Positions 23,301-35,064 of a stretch of 64,000 nucleotides of DNA are shown here, piece by piece. Position numbers and translations under genes: made by a program. The number at the start of each line of letters is the position of its first letter. Position 1 is the stretch's first letter. Under the pieces are notes generated by a model. The model did not search any database. It was not told the origin of the DNA and saw only the letters and a list, made by a program, of their open reading frames with translations. Source of the DNA: Sceloporus undulatus (taxonomy: Eukaryota; Chordata; Lepidosauria; Squamata; Phrynosomatidae); NCBI RefSeq assembly GCF_019175285.1, contig NC_056527.1, positions 108,145,129-108,209,128 of the forward strand, read 5' to 3'.

Positions 23301-25270
23301 ATATTTCTTCCTTGTCCTGTGTTAAAAAGATTGTGTGGCGGTTTACAAGTTAAATTAAAACAGTTTAAAATAATATAAATAATTTAAATAAGCTTGAAAG
23401 TGCAACATAATAATAGATTTAAAAGATGGGAAGATTCGAAACGATGCATATCAGTATTTCAGAAGAATCCTTGAGGCCCAAAGGTCTTGATGAACAGCCG
23501 AGTTTTCACTTAGTGATATGAAACTTGATGAAATGAGTTTTGGTGCCAATGGGGCCTTCAAAGGGAGGGCTTTTGACGACTGGGGTGCTACAGGGCTTTA
23601 AATTTTATCAAAAATGCATCTATATATGTTCCATCTAAGAGCATATCTAGGTTTAGAGCTCACCATTGCTCAGCCTTGATAGGGGATAAGGGTCTGTAGA
23701 AAAGAAAAGAGCAAAATAACTTAGTAAACAATGTTTTTTTTAGAAAAACCATTATTGTCCTTGGCAGGAGTCACCCATTTAAGTGTACCACAAGGAATAA
23801 TTTCTTTTTAAGTGACCCCTTTATACATTTATATGAAACAGTTATCTTTCCTTGTTCAATAGAATAGAAAAGGCTGCTTATTGAAAACAAAAATTCCTTT
23901 GTGTCACTTCCAATTGGCCTTCTTCAGGGCGGCCCATGACCAAATCATTGGATTGTGAGGCATTATGGCCATCAGATCAGAATATAATCGTAATCAGAGG
24001 TTGAAAAAAAGTATGTTTTTGAATATCACTCAGAGTCAGTGTTGACTGAGGAATTTTGAGAGTTCTAGTCCAAAAAGGACCATGTTTCTAAGTCTTGACT
24101 AACAGAATATTGTAGACTTTTAAGTTCAAGTGCTACTTTATGACTTTTATAAGTTGTGCAACCAAAATTGGACTACCAAGAAATAAGAGAAAAACTTGAG
24201 TATGCTTTGGGGGAAATTCCAAGATTTTCAAAAATACATGAGCATTTTGGGAAGACCTTAAGAAGTCAAAACCTCAACAATCCCAGAATGGCCCAATGTA
24301 GACCAAGCATGGTCAATGGCCATAGAATGCAGAATGTCTGTTGTAGAGGGAGGACTGAAATGGAGCATCCTGAAAGAAGGCATGGCTGGTTGGAAAGCAG
24401 GAAAGAAACACATCAATCAGGAACAACATTTTATCACAGGGCATACCTCTACATTGTGTTAGAAGTGCTAAGGAAGAATTTGAAGGCTCTTCTGGGGCTT
24501 GGAAGGGGGACATTTTTTAAATTTAGAAAACATCTCTCTTACCCCTGGCATATTGCTTTACACTTGCAAGATGTTTTGAGAATTCAAGCGATCAAATCTG
24601 GATTCCCATATCCTGAAGAGTGAGGAAATCCAATGCCTTCTCTTCTTTAAGTAAAGCAATATTTATTTTCATCATAAAAGCATCTTGGCCTCCTTAATTT
24701 TCTTCCTAACCTTCTCATGAAGGCATTGCCTAGGCACTTAAATATTCTGCTTTTTGTTTCAGTTCTTTTCCACTCAGAAAGCTAACAAACCCCTTCTCTT
24801 ACCATAGCTTCTCGTTTGAATTCAACATCACATTGTGCTTCTTGTAGGGTTATGTTGGCCTACAGCCTTCAACCTAGTTCTGTGTAGTAGGCCTTCTCCA
24901 TAACCAGCCGCTTTCCCTCAGAACCCTTTCTCATTCTTAACTTTTCCTCTTCCTACTGCCAGCATCAGCGTTGGGCTGAAGTAGGCAAAACAAGGGAAAA
25001 AATGTTTTCCCAGACCTTTCCCTGATCAACCTCCACATTGTTTTTCCCCTAAATAACCTGTTCCCACATGCTCCAGATTCCAGTGGAAGCCAGACATGGA
25101 GAAGTTGAATTGGGGCATGTGTGAAAATATTCCTCCTTATGTTTCTTTCCAGGTTAGTAAAATGTTCCTTCTTCTGCCCCCCTTCCCTGTGTTCTTCTTC
25201 CTCGCCCGTCAACTTCCCTACCCTTGTTCCCCTGCCCCTAAACCTCTTTCCCTCCCCAGTGTTCCAGTGA
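20302..25270 (+). CDS. PRRT2: PRRT2, proline-rich transmembrane protein 2 (complete)
   Basis: Presynaptic protein of the dispanin (CD225) family. It is known to bind SNARE proteins, tune fast neurotransmitter release and modulate sodium channels. Coding exons: 20302-20925, 22767-22899 and 25260-25270, joining in frame to 255 residues (human about 340). ATG at 20302 ([13 protein letters not shown]) follows the acceptor at 20286; no in-frame ATG precedes it in the exon. Residues about 10-75 are Glu/Pro/Lys-rich with EPEP repeats. A Ser-rich basic stretch follows ([10 protein letters not shown]). The membrane part is [20 protein letters not shown] (about 183-202), then the cytoplasmic loop [20 protein letters not shown], then a second hydrophobic segment (about 229-250). 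Splice sites are ATG|GTAAGT, TGTCAG|TCC, GGAG|GTGAGT and CCCCAG|TG. The last exon adds only VFQ and TGA, giving INFGVFQ where human ends INLGVYK. The hydrophobic core is highly conserved; the N-terminal region is shorter. Confidence 0.95.
21505..21690 (-). mobile_element. L2-like LINE end in PRRT2 intron 2
   Basis: GTGTATATCCCACTTTCTCACAGCGCAGGACCCAAGGTAGCTTAC is the complement of the usual reptile LINE 3' end. A-rich sequence follows to about 21690. Confidence 0.5.
22385..22495. mobile_element. fold-back MITE in PRRT2 intron 2
   Basis: CAGAGCTTGGAAAAACTACT at the left pairs with AACATTTCCAAGCTTTAGG at the right, with GGAACTGTAGTCCAAAA inside. Related copies lie at 29828-29920 and 47285-47440. 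Confidence 0.6.
22900..25259 (+). other. PRRT2 last intron, no gene recognised
   Basis: Mostly unique AT-rich sequence. A 155-codon open frame at 24156-24623 has no recognisable family and is probably chance. The intron ends CCCTCCCCAG at 25259. Confidence 0.6.
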
Positions 25271-25715
25271 AGGCGGCATTTGGCTGGCACTTCCTCCCTA
25301 GCACCGACATGTTCCATCTTTGGAGCTGGGAGCCAGCATGACTACAGTACATCCATCCCATCCCATCCCATGATCCCATCCATCCGTCAATCATGCAAAC
25401 CTGGAGCACAAGGATGGAGACGACAGAGAGACCGAGAGAGACAGAAAGAGAGAGAAATAAAGAAATTGGGACATGAGGTCATTAAACTGAGAGAAACAAC
25501 ATCTTGTCACTTCCTCCTGGAAACTTTTAATGCCCAAATAGGCAGAAATTTTGGAAGTGGGCAGGAGGAGGAATCAACCCTATCTTTCTACATTCTCTCT
25601 CTTTCTTTCTCTCATTTTCCTTCCATCCATCTTGCCATCTATTCAACCATCTGCCCACCTTCCATCCACTGCCAAATTTCGACAAGCAAATAAAACTCTT
25701 TCAATATTCCATGTT
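25271..25715 (+). other. PRRT2 3' UTR, proximal form
   Basis: Follows the stop codon. AATAAA occurs at 25456-25461 and 25689-25694, giving two candidate ends. The CATCCCATC and (GA)n simple stretches are non-coding. A more distal AATAAA at 31020-31025 could serve a long form. Confidence 0.5.
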
Positions 25716-26869
25716 TACAAGAAGCTGCTGGAGAAAATAAAAAGCTCTTTTCCCCAATCCTCTGCAAAGGAGGTGGGGGGGCATGTTTACATGTTTGCTG
25801 GCAAGAATATGAACAGAACCAGCGCAAGAAGAGAGGAACCACTTTTTACATCTCTTGCCCTCATCGGTCGTGTTTACAAAAGACACCAAACAGGATGAGA
25901 TGGACTGGGGAGCTGGTGCCATTGGTGGGCTTACGAACTGGATATGGTGGAGTGGGAACTTTAGTGGATTACTATGTAGCAGGAGTGTGCTAAGAAGGTG
26001 GTGTGACCAATGTAGATTTGGTGGCATACATTTAAGGCCATGAGGGGAGGCTTATACAACCAAATCTCTTGCCAAGCCCATCAGCAGAAAAGGAATTACA
26101 CAAGTTTTATGTTATTGACTGAAGAGGGAAATAAAAAGGATATGCCTGAAGAAAGGAATTGAATCGGTGTCAAGGGATGACAGCATTGAGCAAAATAATG
26201 TGAACAAATGGGACTGGGGCAAGGTGTAGCATAAAAATAGGAATATTGAAGAGGCAGTGGAGGAGGAAGACAGAAGGAATAAGCCTAAGTGTCCTGGAAA
26301 GTAGGGAACTGACCAATGCAGTAGTAAAACATTTGGAGGAAAAGGTATGTTACTCTCAGCTCAAAGGGACAAGTGCCAAAAAAGGAACCAGGTGGGGCAG
26401 GGAGCTCAAGAAGAAAGCCAAAAGAGGAGGAAAAAACACCAAAATGGAATGAACACAGAAGAACTGGCACTCTACATTTCATCTAAGAAAACTAAATGGC
26501 AAGAAACTGAAGGTGATGGAGGAGAAGCCCTGGAGTCCAATAGAGAGAGCGAACAGGGGCTAAAATTGGATAAAGGGGACCAGTTGCAGCTGTAAGAATA
26601 GGGCCACAAGCATTTGATTTGCACAGAATTCTTCTGGTGGTATGAAGGAATGTTGATATGGCTCTATAACGGCAAGTGAGGGGGAACCCTACAAATTAGC
26701 ACAAGCCTGTGACTATGATGAAAGATGAATTCCACCTGGAGTGATTTTGGGAAACTGAAAGTATGAGTCTGGGGTGGGTAGCATCTGGAGTGTTGGCAGT
26801 GAAGGAATTCAGGGCAAACTGGGAACAGCAACAAGAGACTGTGGAGACTGTTGGGATAGTGTAGAACAG

Positions 26870-26980
26870 GGACTGGAATAATGTGGCCATCTAGGTGCTA
26901 TCAAACTGCAAATCCCAGCATTCTTATCATAGTCTGGTGGGACTTTCAGTCCAACAACATCTGGAGAGCCACATGATTCC
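26870..26980. mobile_element. hAT-like MITE, worn
   Basis: ATAATGTGGCCATCTAGGTG at the left and CAACAACATCTGGAGAGCCAC at the right are inverted ends of a family also seen at 27765-27870, 31110-31220, 35822-35948, 47690-47765, 51255-51370, 53630-53740 and 62685-62800. Confidence 0.6.
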
Positions 26981-27764
26981 CTTACCTGGTGTAGAAGAGT
27001 AATGGCTGTTGACATTAACCTTTAATTTGCTTTAGCTGGTTGACATATGAATCACAGGTCCAGTTAGCTTTAGTACAGAGAGGGAAGGAAGGAAGGAAGT
27101 CCAACCTGAGAAGACTAATAAATAGCAAACAGAGTGAAGAAGTAATTAAATAAATGTATGTGTAATAAATAAACATTAAGAAATTACAGTAGATCTACCA
27201 AGCAATCAATAGCCTTTATTTTATAAATATATAGTCCATACAATTTTCCAGCAATAGATGCTAATGTCTGTTGTGCATGAATCTTTAACTGGAGGAAGAT
27301 TGATCGCTATAGATATAAACAAGTCTTCAGTAAAACAAGGTCCAGACATGTTTCAATTTTATTGTCTTGTTTAGCGGCCAACATTATATTTCTTTTAATC
27401 TTTTAATTCTTCCCACCAGACAATCATGTAGACTTCATCATAGAATAAGAGTAAAATGCCTCTTGTCTTCACCATCCATAGACCCATTAATTGTTTGGTA
27501 TATCTAGTGTAACTTAAAAAAAATATAACATAAATTATTTCCTAATATTTTTAGCACAGGGTCATATTTAGAAGGCAGAAAAGACAGTGAAGGGAAGATA
27601 GCAAATCATCCATACAGGGTGTGGAAGGCTTTATGGCTTTGTGTGATGTCTTGCATCTGGAGGTAGTCATACTTAGTACTGGGGGAAATTGCTTGTAATG
27701 AACTTAAGCCCCATCCATTTCAGTATGACTAGCTCTCGACCCAATCTTCAAATAATTAGAACAG

Positions 27765-27870
27765 GAGTGGGAAACTATGGCCCTCCAAGTGTTGCTGAAA
27801 CTGTAACTCCTTTGGCCCTTGAGCACTGGCTACAGCGGCTGATGAGAACTGCAGCCCAACAAACATGCAA
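27765..27870. mobile_element. hAT-like MITE, partial
   Basis: AACAGGAGTGGGAAACTATG and GGCCCTCCAAGTGTTG mark one end. The middle has GAGCACTGGCTACAGCGGCT. Confidence 0.55.
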
Positions 27871-29559
27871 ACGGCCACTCTTTCCTGAATTAGCAAATCA
27901 GAAATAAAGCAAGGACCAAAGATGACATGAAAACCAGACAGCCAGTGCCTCTGATGGGGAAAATTCTGTATTGTATATGACATGAGAATAATTGCCATTT
28001 ATGTGCATGGAAAAGTTGGGGGGGGTGTTATTTGACAACAGTTCCCAGAATCCTTCAATCACAGAGGCTGCCAATGCTGTAAAAATAGTGGGGAAGTGCT
28101 AGAGAGATGGCCATGTTTCCTTGGAATGACAGAACACGGCAAAACACTTAGCATAGGCCACTAAAGCTGTTCACTGTGATCTGAAATTCAGAAGCCAGTT
28201 TTGACGGGAACCTGGAATGCCAGACAGAGCAATTGAGCAAAGAAAGCATCAAAGGCTACAAATGACCATAGAATTGAGAAAACAAGAGAGGAACGGATGA
28301 AGAAGGCTTAGATTAAAAGCCATTTGAGGGGGACAGACAGCATGCATGCCTTTTGTTCAGGATGAAATAGACAACAGTGAAGCTTGGACAAGTCCACAGA
28401 GCTGAGAACATCTCATTTGGAGAGAAAGATGGAAAATAGCAACAAAGAGACAAGTCTATTTGCAAACAGAATTAACAGGATGTGAAAAGGCATTGGCAGA
28501 GAAGTGTTGAAAGATAACTTTGCTGATGGAGGAGAGCATACGCTCCATACCAAACAAGAACAAAATATTTTCAAAGGGCCAGTTGGGCAACTATATATGC
28601 TACTAGTGGACAAAAAACAATTGGGGTGGGATGGGAGAAGGGCACCAGCAAAGAATTGTGTGTCAGACACGAATTTTCACCCGGCACAATGTGACTTTTA
28701 CGTTGTTGTTTTTTTTTTCCTTCGCAGACTGTTACACAACTGGGGGTGGGTGGGCTGGCGGGGCGGGTAGTCTCATGTTGTCCTCCTCAAAATTCTGTGC
28801 TTGGGAGAGGACACAGGGCTTTATTCTGGGAGAAGGGTGCCCGTAAAACTCTTTTCCCTCTTCATCTGCACGAATTATTAACCTCTGACCATCCTTTAAC
28901 CATCCCTCAAAATGGAAAATCAAAATTGCCTTCCCTTTGATGGGTGCATGGTGTCATACAGCTTTCTACAACATGGCATCCTCCAGATGGGATTTGTAGT
29001 CCTCCCACCCATCTGGAAGAAGGCTGGCTGGAGAAAGTTAGTGTAGCAGGAAGGGCAATTTTAATTTATTTTCAGCCCCTATCCTGGGGATGAATAATCT
29101 CTAGGAGGTGGAAGGGGGATGGCAGGAGGTGGGTTGTTGTATTTTGATGTTGAAATGCAAGTATTCTAATCTGCATGTTTTTATATGATTATATTTGGGG
29201 GTGGGGAGGGAAGGTGGAGGGGAATATGGGGTGGGGGAGGGAAATGTGAAACACAGAACGAGAGAAAGAGAGATGACAGTGTGTGACGGTGCAAGATTCA
29301 ACGAGGAGGGGCAGAAACGGGTAGAATATTTGTGAATTGAAGAAAGAGATGTTTGAAGATGTCAGAAGAATTGAGGGTCACTTGGAGATGTGAATGAGGT
29401 TCAGTCTTTTCAGACAGAGTGAAGGAAATAATACGATAAAGAAGTGAGAGCTGGGGGAAGATGGGATAGGTCTGGATGCATTCAGAAATACCACAAATCT
29501 CATGGATATCTGAAGTTCAGAGGTCAATAATTGGAATTCACAGTATATGATAGTGAGTT

Positions 29560-29655
29560 TGTCAAACTCCCTCTGAACAAATCGTGGCAAGAAACCCCTG
29601 TAGTAGTTTTGCTGTAGGGTCACCATAAGTTGGAAACAACTTGAAGGCTCATGAT
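29560..29655 (+). mobile_element. SINE 3' half
   Basis: CCCTCTGAACAAATCGTGGCAAG to CACCATAAGTTGGAAACAAC, then CTTGAAGGCTCATG. The tRNA-like head is missing. Confidence 0.8.
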
Positions 29656-29827
29656 GATGGCAACATATAGAGATCAGTTGTATGGGAGCCAGTTCTTGCC
29701 TGCAAGAGTGTGGAAGACCTCCAGTTGAATGCATTTGCCAAAGGTCCCCTTAGAAGGACTTAAGGGTTCCACACTTGAAACTGTCTATGAAAAAAAACCC
29801 AACAATTGGTTTGGGGCTTATATGTAG

Positions 29828-29920
29828 CTTAAGGACTAAAATTCCCAGACTCCCCCAATATCCCATGGGTATGATGGAAGTTATAGTCCCAATAAAATAA
29901 CTTTTCCAAGCTCTGGATAA
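29828..29920. mobile_element. fold-back MITE, worn
   Basis: GGACTAAAATTCCCAGACTC and TTATAGTCCCAATAAAATAAC, then CTTTTCCAAGCTCTGG. Confidence 0.5.
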
Positions 29921-31109
29921 AATGCAGGTCCACGATTTAATTCAGAGGGCAGGAGAGAGGGGATTTTTTGGCCTGCTGTTGCCTCAAAATTACCTTGACC
30001 CTGCTCCCCAGCCTCTGATTCTACAAAATAATCAGTTGCCTTCAATCTTATCCTCATAGATGTGCTTTAACCAACAAACAGAGGTGGGGGAACAGGAACA
30101 TATGGGGCATTAAAAGCAGTGAGGAATAGAAGCAAGGGGGCAGCGGAAGAATGACCCTGTAGGAGTACAACGGTGGAGATTGTTTTGAGGATGGAAGTTG
30201 GTTCATTGGGGGGAAGAGGGATTTTACATTTACACATATCAGCTATTGGATGAAAACCACATAATCTATATCTTTGACATGATGCTTGATAGATGTTTTC
30301 ATATTTGGGGTGGGGAAAGTTTTGGACACTCAAGAATAAAGTTTGATTTAATATACAATTTTAGGGGGGGAGTAAGTTTTTAGTGGGGAGAACAGGAGGG
30401 AGATTTTATATTTTATTTCCTTTCCCCCCATTTCTGAGATGTAGTTTAGTTTTTCACTTTGTGGAGCTCTCATTGTGGCTTCACACACAACAACCAGGAG
30501 GCACCGGTGCCTTGTGTTTCCTGTCCTTTTGCAACACGCCTCATTGGAAGGAGAAATGGTCACATCTTCTTTGTTGCTTTGAGAGCCAAATTTCAATCAT
30601 GTCATCATCTTACAAACAAAGCACAGTTTATTAGATTGCTTTTATGGTGCTCGTTCCATATGCAGTATTGGGCAAAATGTGGCCAACATTTTTATTTGCT
30701 GTATTTATTTTGTAACCTATTTGTTCTTGCTCATTTTCTTATTTGGTTCCTTCCATATTGCTTGTTCCTGCCAATTAAAATGTATTAATTCAAAATGGGA
30801 AAAGGCAAGGTCTTTCTGAGCCAGGGACCAACTGGACCCTTCTGCCTGATGCAAAATGTTTTTTTCTTTTATTTTCTTTGGGGAGGTAGTGTGATGGACC
30901 ATTATAAATCCTAATACCAGTTTGTATAAAGAAATGGTGGGTGGGGGTGGGAGTGGGAAATGGGGTGTGATCAAATTATAAACTGCTACAGACTTTTGTA
31001 TCAACGCATGAATTGAGTAAATAAACTCAGGTGCATGGAATCAGTGTCTGTTTGTTTTTACAAGTGAAGTCTCTCTTGGAGATGGTGGTCATTACTGCTT
31101 GGCTGCACC

Positions 31110-31220
31110 AGGAATGGGAAGAATCACGTGGCTCTCCAGAAGTTGTTGGACTACAGCTCCTAGTATTCTTCAGTACTGGCAATGCTGAGTGAGACTAATG
31201 GGAGCTGCAGTCCAGGTACA
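31110..31220. mobile_element. hAT-like MITE
   Basis: CACGTGGCTCTCCAGAAGTTG and GTTGGACTACAGCTCC, ending in GGGAGCTGCAGTCCAGGTAC. Same family as 26870-26980. Confidence 0.6.
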
Positions 31221-31614
31221 GTTGGACAGTCGTACAATTTCTAGATGTCCTCTAAATGCACTGCTTTTTAAAACTCACAAAGAAAGCCAAATCTTCTATT
31301 TTCTTTAGAAAGTACATAGGTATGCACACATTTCCATCTCAGAATTTCTCCTGCTTCTAGTAGCCATAAAAAGAGAGCAAACAGTCTCAGCCACTAACTA
31401 CTAGTTTGGGACATCTGGCGCACAGGCCATTCCCCTTTTCCAGGTTATGGCTAGAACCAATTTGACTATAATTTTTTTTTTACTGTATGCTGCCAAATTT
31501 TATGTCACATTCTTAAGATCTTGCCATTTTTTAAAGCATGTCATAATTCGAATTTGAACTCAGCGATAAGGGAAGCCATGTTACCCTCAACCACACGAAA
31601 AAACACACAACATA

Positions 31615-32190
31615 CATTGGGTCCTTGGGATCTGCTGCAATTTAGTTCCCGGACCCCCCCCCCCATGGATACTAAAAACAGTGGATGATCAAATCCAATT
31701 AAATACAGTGGCATAGTAAAATGGTGTTGCTTATATAAAATGGCAAAAACAAGGTCTGCTCTTTGGAATTTACATGTTTTAATTTTTTTTTATTACCCAG
31801 TACATAGTGCAAATTATACAATCCATATTTCATAATGTACTTTTCTCCCCTCTCCCCCCTCCCAGAAACAGCATTTGGTGGAAATACATTCCAATTAAGT
31901 TAACAATCATTATCAGAGATGTGGAAAATATCATTAATTATATTTTTTTACTTCTTCATACCTATTTTACTGTACACTTTCTTAATCGCAATTTCCCATT
32001 TATCTCTCCACAGTTCTTTAGTGCTTTCCACAATATATTTAAGTCTTCTTTCCCTAAGAAAATCAAGTAATATATATATTTTAATATATTTAAACAAATA
32101 AGACTTATTCCAGTTTGATTTGGAATTTACATTTAAAAAATATTTTCATACCATGGATCATTGAATCCATGGATAAAGTGGGTCAACTGG
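31615..32190 (-). mobile_element. Tigger-like MITE interrupted by a retroposon
   Basis: Tigger sequence runs from ATTGGGTCCTTGGGATCTG to GGAATTTACAT, is interrupted, and resumes to GAATCCATGGATAAAGTGGG. It is the same family as 9412-9639 in the other orientation. TA precedes it at 31613-31614. Confidence 0.8.
31776..32118 (-). mobile_element. 5'-truncated L1-like insertion
   Basis: A 343-bp insert, flanked by exact 14-bp copies of TTTGGAATTTACAT (31762-31775 and 32119-32132). Near its left edge is a T9 run, that is, a poly(A) tail on the minus strand. Removing it rejoins the Tigger element. Long duplication plus poly(A) indicates L1-type target-primed insertion; the body shows no recognisable protein. 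Confidence 0.85.
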
Positions 32191-32479
32191 AATCCCTCCA
32201 ACACAGAGACAGAAAATCTTCAGCCCACCAAAAGACCAACTAGTTTATTTCTAACCCCCTTTCCCAGACTTCACTGACTTATATGGTTGCCAACATGAAA
32301 ATAATATAATTATGATTTGAAACAATACAACCAGAGGAAAAACTGCTAAAGAATTTTTAAAGTATAAAATAGAGGCTGCAATGGATGTTCTTCAGCAATA
32401 TATATGTTGTATTTATCTCTCTAGAAGGAAAGTTCAAAAGGTGTGGCACTACCAGAGCAAAATTCCTAACCCTAGTGCT

Positions 32480-32878
32480 GCCAGACTTATGGTTCTGTTT
32501 GATGGATTAGGAAGTAGTGCCTCTGACACTGATCATAATCCTGGTGGAAGCAATCCTTCAGATAACACCTTGAATGGGCCCAGAATTTAACAGGCTGCCA
32601 TTTTAAACAATCCAGAATTCTTGTAATATGATCCAAGGGTCTAGCTCCCCCACACATTCTCTCTTCCACTTTCTAAATCGAGAATAGAGAAGCACTCCAA
32701 ATGTCCAGAGTGGAAGAGTTGTCCCCCAGCACTACCTTCTGGGTTTATCCCCCCAGGAAGTACTGGAGCCACTGCAACACCATGCCTACAACCTCCACCC
32801 CAGAGAGATGGTCCAAAAAAGACCACTGCCAATTGGACCAAAAGCTGCTGAGACTTTCCCCTACTTACAGGAGGTGGA
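32480..32878 (+). mobile_element. old LINE-like fragment
   Basis: GGAGCCACTGCAACACCATG and CCAGAGAGATGGTCCAAAA match a widespread reptile interspersed repeat as I remember it. Family assignment (L2-like) is uncertain. Confidence 0.4.
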
Positions 32879-32879
32879 A

Positions 32880-33075
32880 TCCAGTGGGGTTTGCTTCCAG
32901 CACCCGGTGGATACGCAAATCCATGGATGCTCAAGTCCCATTAAATACAATGTAAACTGGTGTCCCTTACATAAAATGACAAACTCAAGGTTTGTTTTTG
33001 GGAATTTATATACTGTATTGCTTGAATATTTTCAAGCTGTGTATGTTAGAACCTGTGAATACAGAGGGTGGACTG
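32880..33075 (-). mobile_element. Tigger-like MITE
   Basis: CCATGGATGCTCAAGTCCCA, TAAAATGACAAACTCAAGGT and GAATACAGAGGGTGGACTG followed by TA. The left end is worn. Confidence 0.8.
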
Positions 33076-33430
33076 TATACATGCACACAGTTGGTGGGTG
33101 GGAGGAAATCATGAACAACAAAGACAGAGGCAAATTAACTTATAAACAGTGACAATACTATTCAAGTCTGAATGGGATCAAGCCTGCATTCCTAATTCTC
33201 AAAGGCCCTTGCAAAGAATCAGTTCAGATCTCTAGCAGCCTGATGGATAAGGAGGAAGCAGTGTGGGAGAAGTGATCTCAGCACTTTTGGCTTTGGTCTC
33301 ATCCAGCACTAGCAGCAAATCTGTCAGATTACCGCCGAGTATGGAATACAAAAATAGAGGTTGCCCTGCTGATCCTTAGAATAATACAAAACACACAGCT
33401 GGCCAATACCATTATTAGGAGTAAGTATAA

Positions 33431-33668
33431 TTTGGCAAGCCAGTGTGGCATAGTGGGTTGTGTTGGATTACGACTCTGGAGAGCAAGGTTTGATTCCCAG
33501 CTTGGTCATGAAACTCACTGGGTGGCCTTGGGCAAGTCACACATTCTCAGCCTCAGGGGAAGGCAATGACAAAACCTCCTCTGAACAAATCTTGGCAAGA
33601 AAACCCTAGGAAAGGTTTGCCTTACAGTTGCCATAAATCTGATACAACTTGGAGGCACACAACAACCA
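33431..33668 (+). mobile_element. tRNA-derived SINE, full length
   Basis: The head GCCAGTGTGGCATAGTGGGTT carries an A-box-like motif and AAGGTTTGATTCCCAGC the B box. The body has CTTGGGCAAGTCACACATTC; the tail ends AACTTGGAGGCACACAACAA. Confidence 0.9.
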
Positions 33669-35060
33669 TTTCACAAAGGAGTGAAAGTGTTTTGAGTTCT
33701 CCAGAACGGTTCAGCAGATTAGACTGCTTTTTTCCCCCCCAAAAAAATCAGTGGGGAATTGGCAGGCCAGAGGGAATATGGAAGACAAAAGAAATTAGGT
33801 TAGAGGTTTTAGCCATGAGATTTGCAAATTCCCAAAAGAGAGAATGTAGGCTAAGCAAGTCACAGGTAGAAGGGAAAATATAGTTTTCAAAGAAAAAGAT
33901 ATTTGAAAACTCACACTGCTGGCCTGCCAAATGGTGAAAGGGGTCCTGGATAATGCCACTTATAAGCATCATTATGGGCAGAAAAACAAACAAACAAACA
34001 AACAAACACCAGAAGTAAAAAAAACTTGGAAAAATATGATAGGAAGGTGGCTTCATTAGAATGCTTCTTGCTAAGCTCTAGGTGTTTTAATGGGGTGTTT
34101 CATTTAAAATATAAATAAATACAAGGGAGAGTACAAGATGAGCTTCCAACTGTATATTCACATGCCAGTATTCTGAAGTAGTACAATCCAACACCACCCC
34201 CTCACCTCATTGAAATGGGTAAACCAAGTGGATGTATTTGGAGTTGCCATCCATTTAGAGAGCCCAGTTTGATTAAGGCCACCCCACAGCATTCAGGGGC
34301 ATGCGCCTTGACTCGATTGCCCAGATCCCATGCACTTGAGATTCCCTCACACATTCCCACCATCCTTTCCTCACTTTAAATGAGCCTCCACTAGTGTTGT
34401 TGGAAGGGCAACTAAAGAACTGGGATCCACAACACTGCACTTCACATACCTTGAGTGTCTCTCATAACTATAGCTTTAGACTGATTGAATCCTCAGTCCC
34501 TCTCTTCTCCAGGTACCTTGGGAACTATGGTTCAGGAAGGAAGTACTGTAGATAAGGACAGTGATTCTCAGCCTTTGGTCCCACAGATATTTGCCATTTC
34601 AACTCCCAAAGTCCCCATCAGTATGAACAATGATCAGGGAATTAGAGAGCAAGGGTTCAAACGATATGGAGGATCAGTGGTTAAGAACTGCTGGCCTAGA
34701 GCAATCTACCAGAGAATTCTCAGTACTTCATCAAACTACAAATCCCAGAATTCCCTTAGGATGTGTCCATGACAATTTAAGTTGTATGAAATTGATATAA
34801 CAGTGTAAACAGATCGAATATATGTTTTTTGCATTTTGCTCTGGTTGGTACTAGTAACCAGCATTGATCCAGCAAGCCTGAAGATTGTCTTTTTCTTGAT
34901 CAGAGCATTAAGCTCTGCATTCTGTCAGTCTTGACAATATCCAAAATGCAGTTCAATTTTGAGCGAGAAACAGCGGTCAAACAACACCCACACTTCTCTC
35001 TGCCATACTTCAAAGTTCTTATATAAACCATTACCCCAGAGACAACTAAATTAAGACATG
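33669..35060. other. intergenic, few features
   Basis: No gene recognised. 34559-34693 has hAT-like ends (CAGTGATTCTCAGCC and, inverted, CAGCAGTTCTTAACC), without a clear target duplication. A (CAAA)n stretch lies near 33985-34006. Confidence 0.4.
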
Positions 35061-35064
35061 TAAT

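Larger units (their letters stand above)
25716..31030. other. intergenic or distal 3' UTR, no gene seen
   Basis: No recognised coding exon on either strand; in particular, nothing resembling PAGR1 or MVP. Repeats inside are listed separately. A strong acceptor-like TTTTTTTTCCTTCGCAG ends at 28727 and an AATAAA lies at 31020-31025. Confidence 0.45.

Noticed and set aside
24156-24623. 155-codon open frame in the PRRT2 last intron
   Set aside because: No recognisable domain, weak coding look, inside a well-supported intron.
33480-33530. tRNA-like A and B boxes (also in other SINE copies)
   Set aside because: They belong to the SINE heads; no intact cloverleaf tRNA gene.
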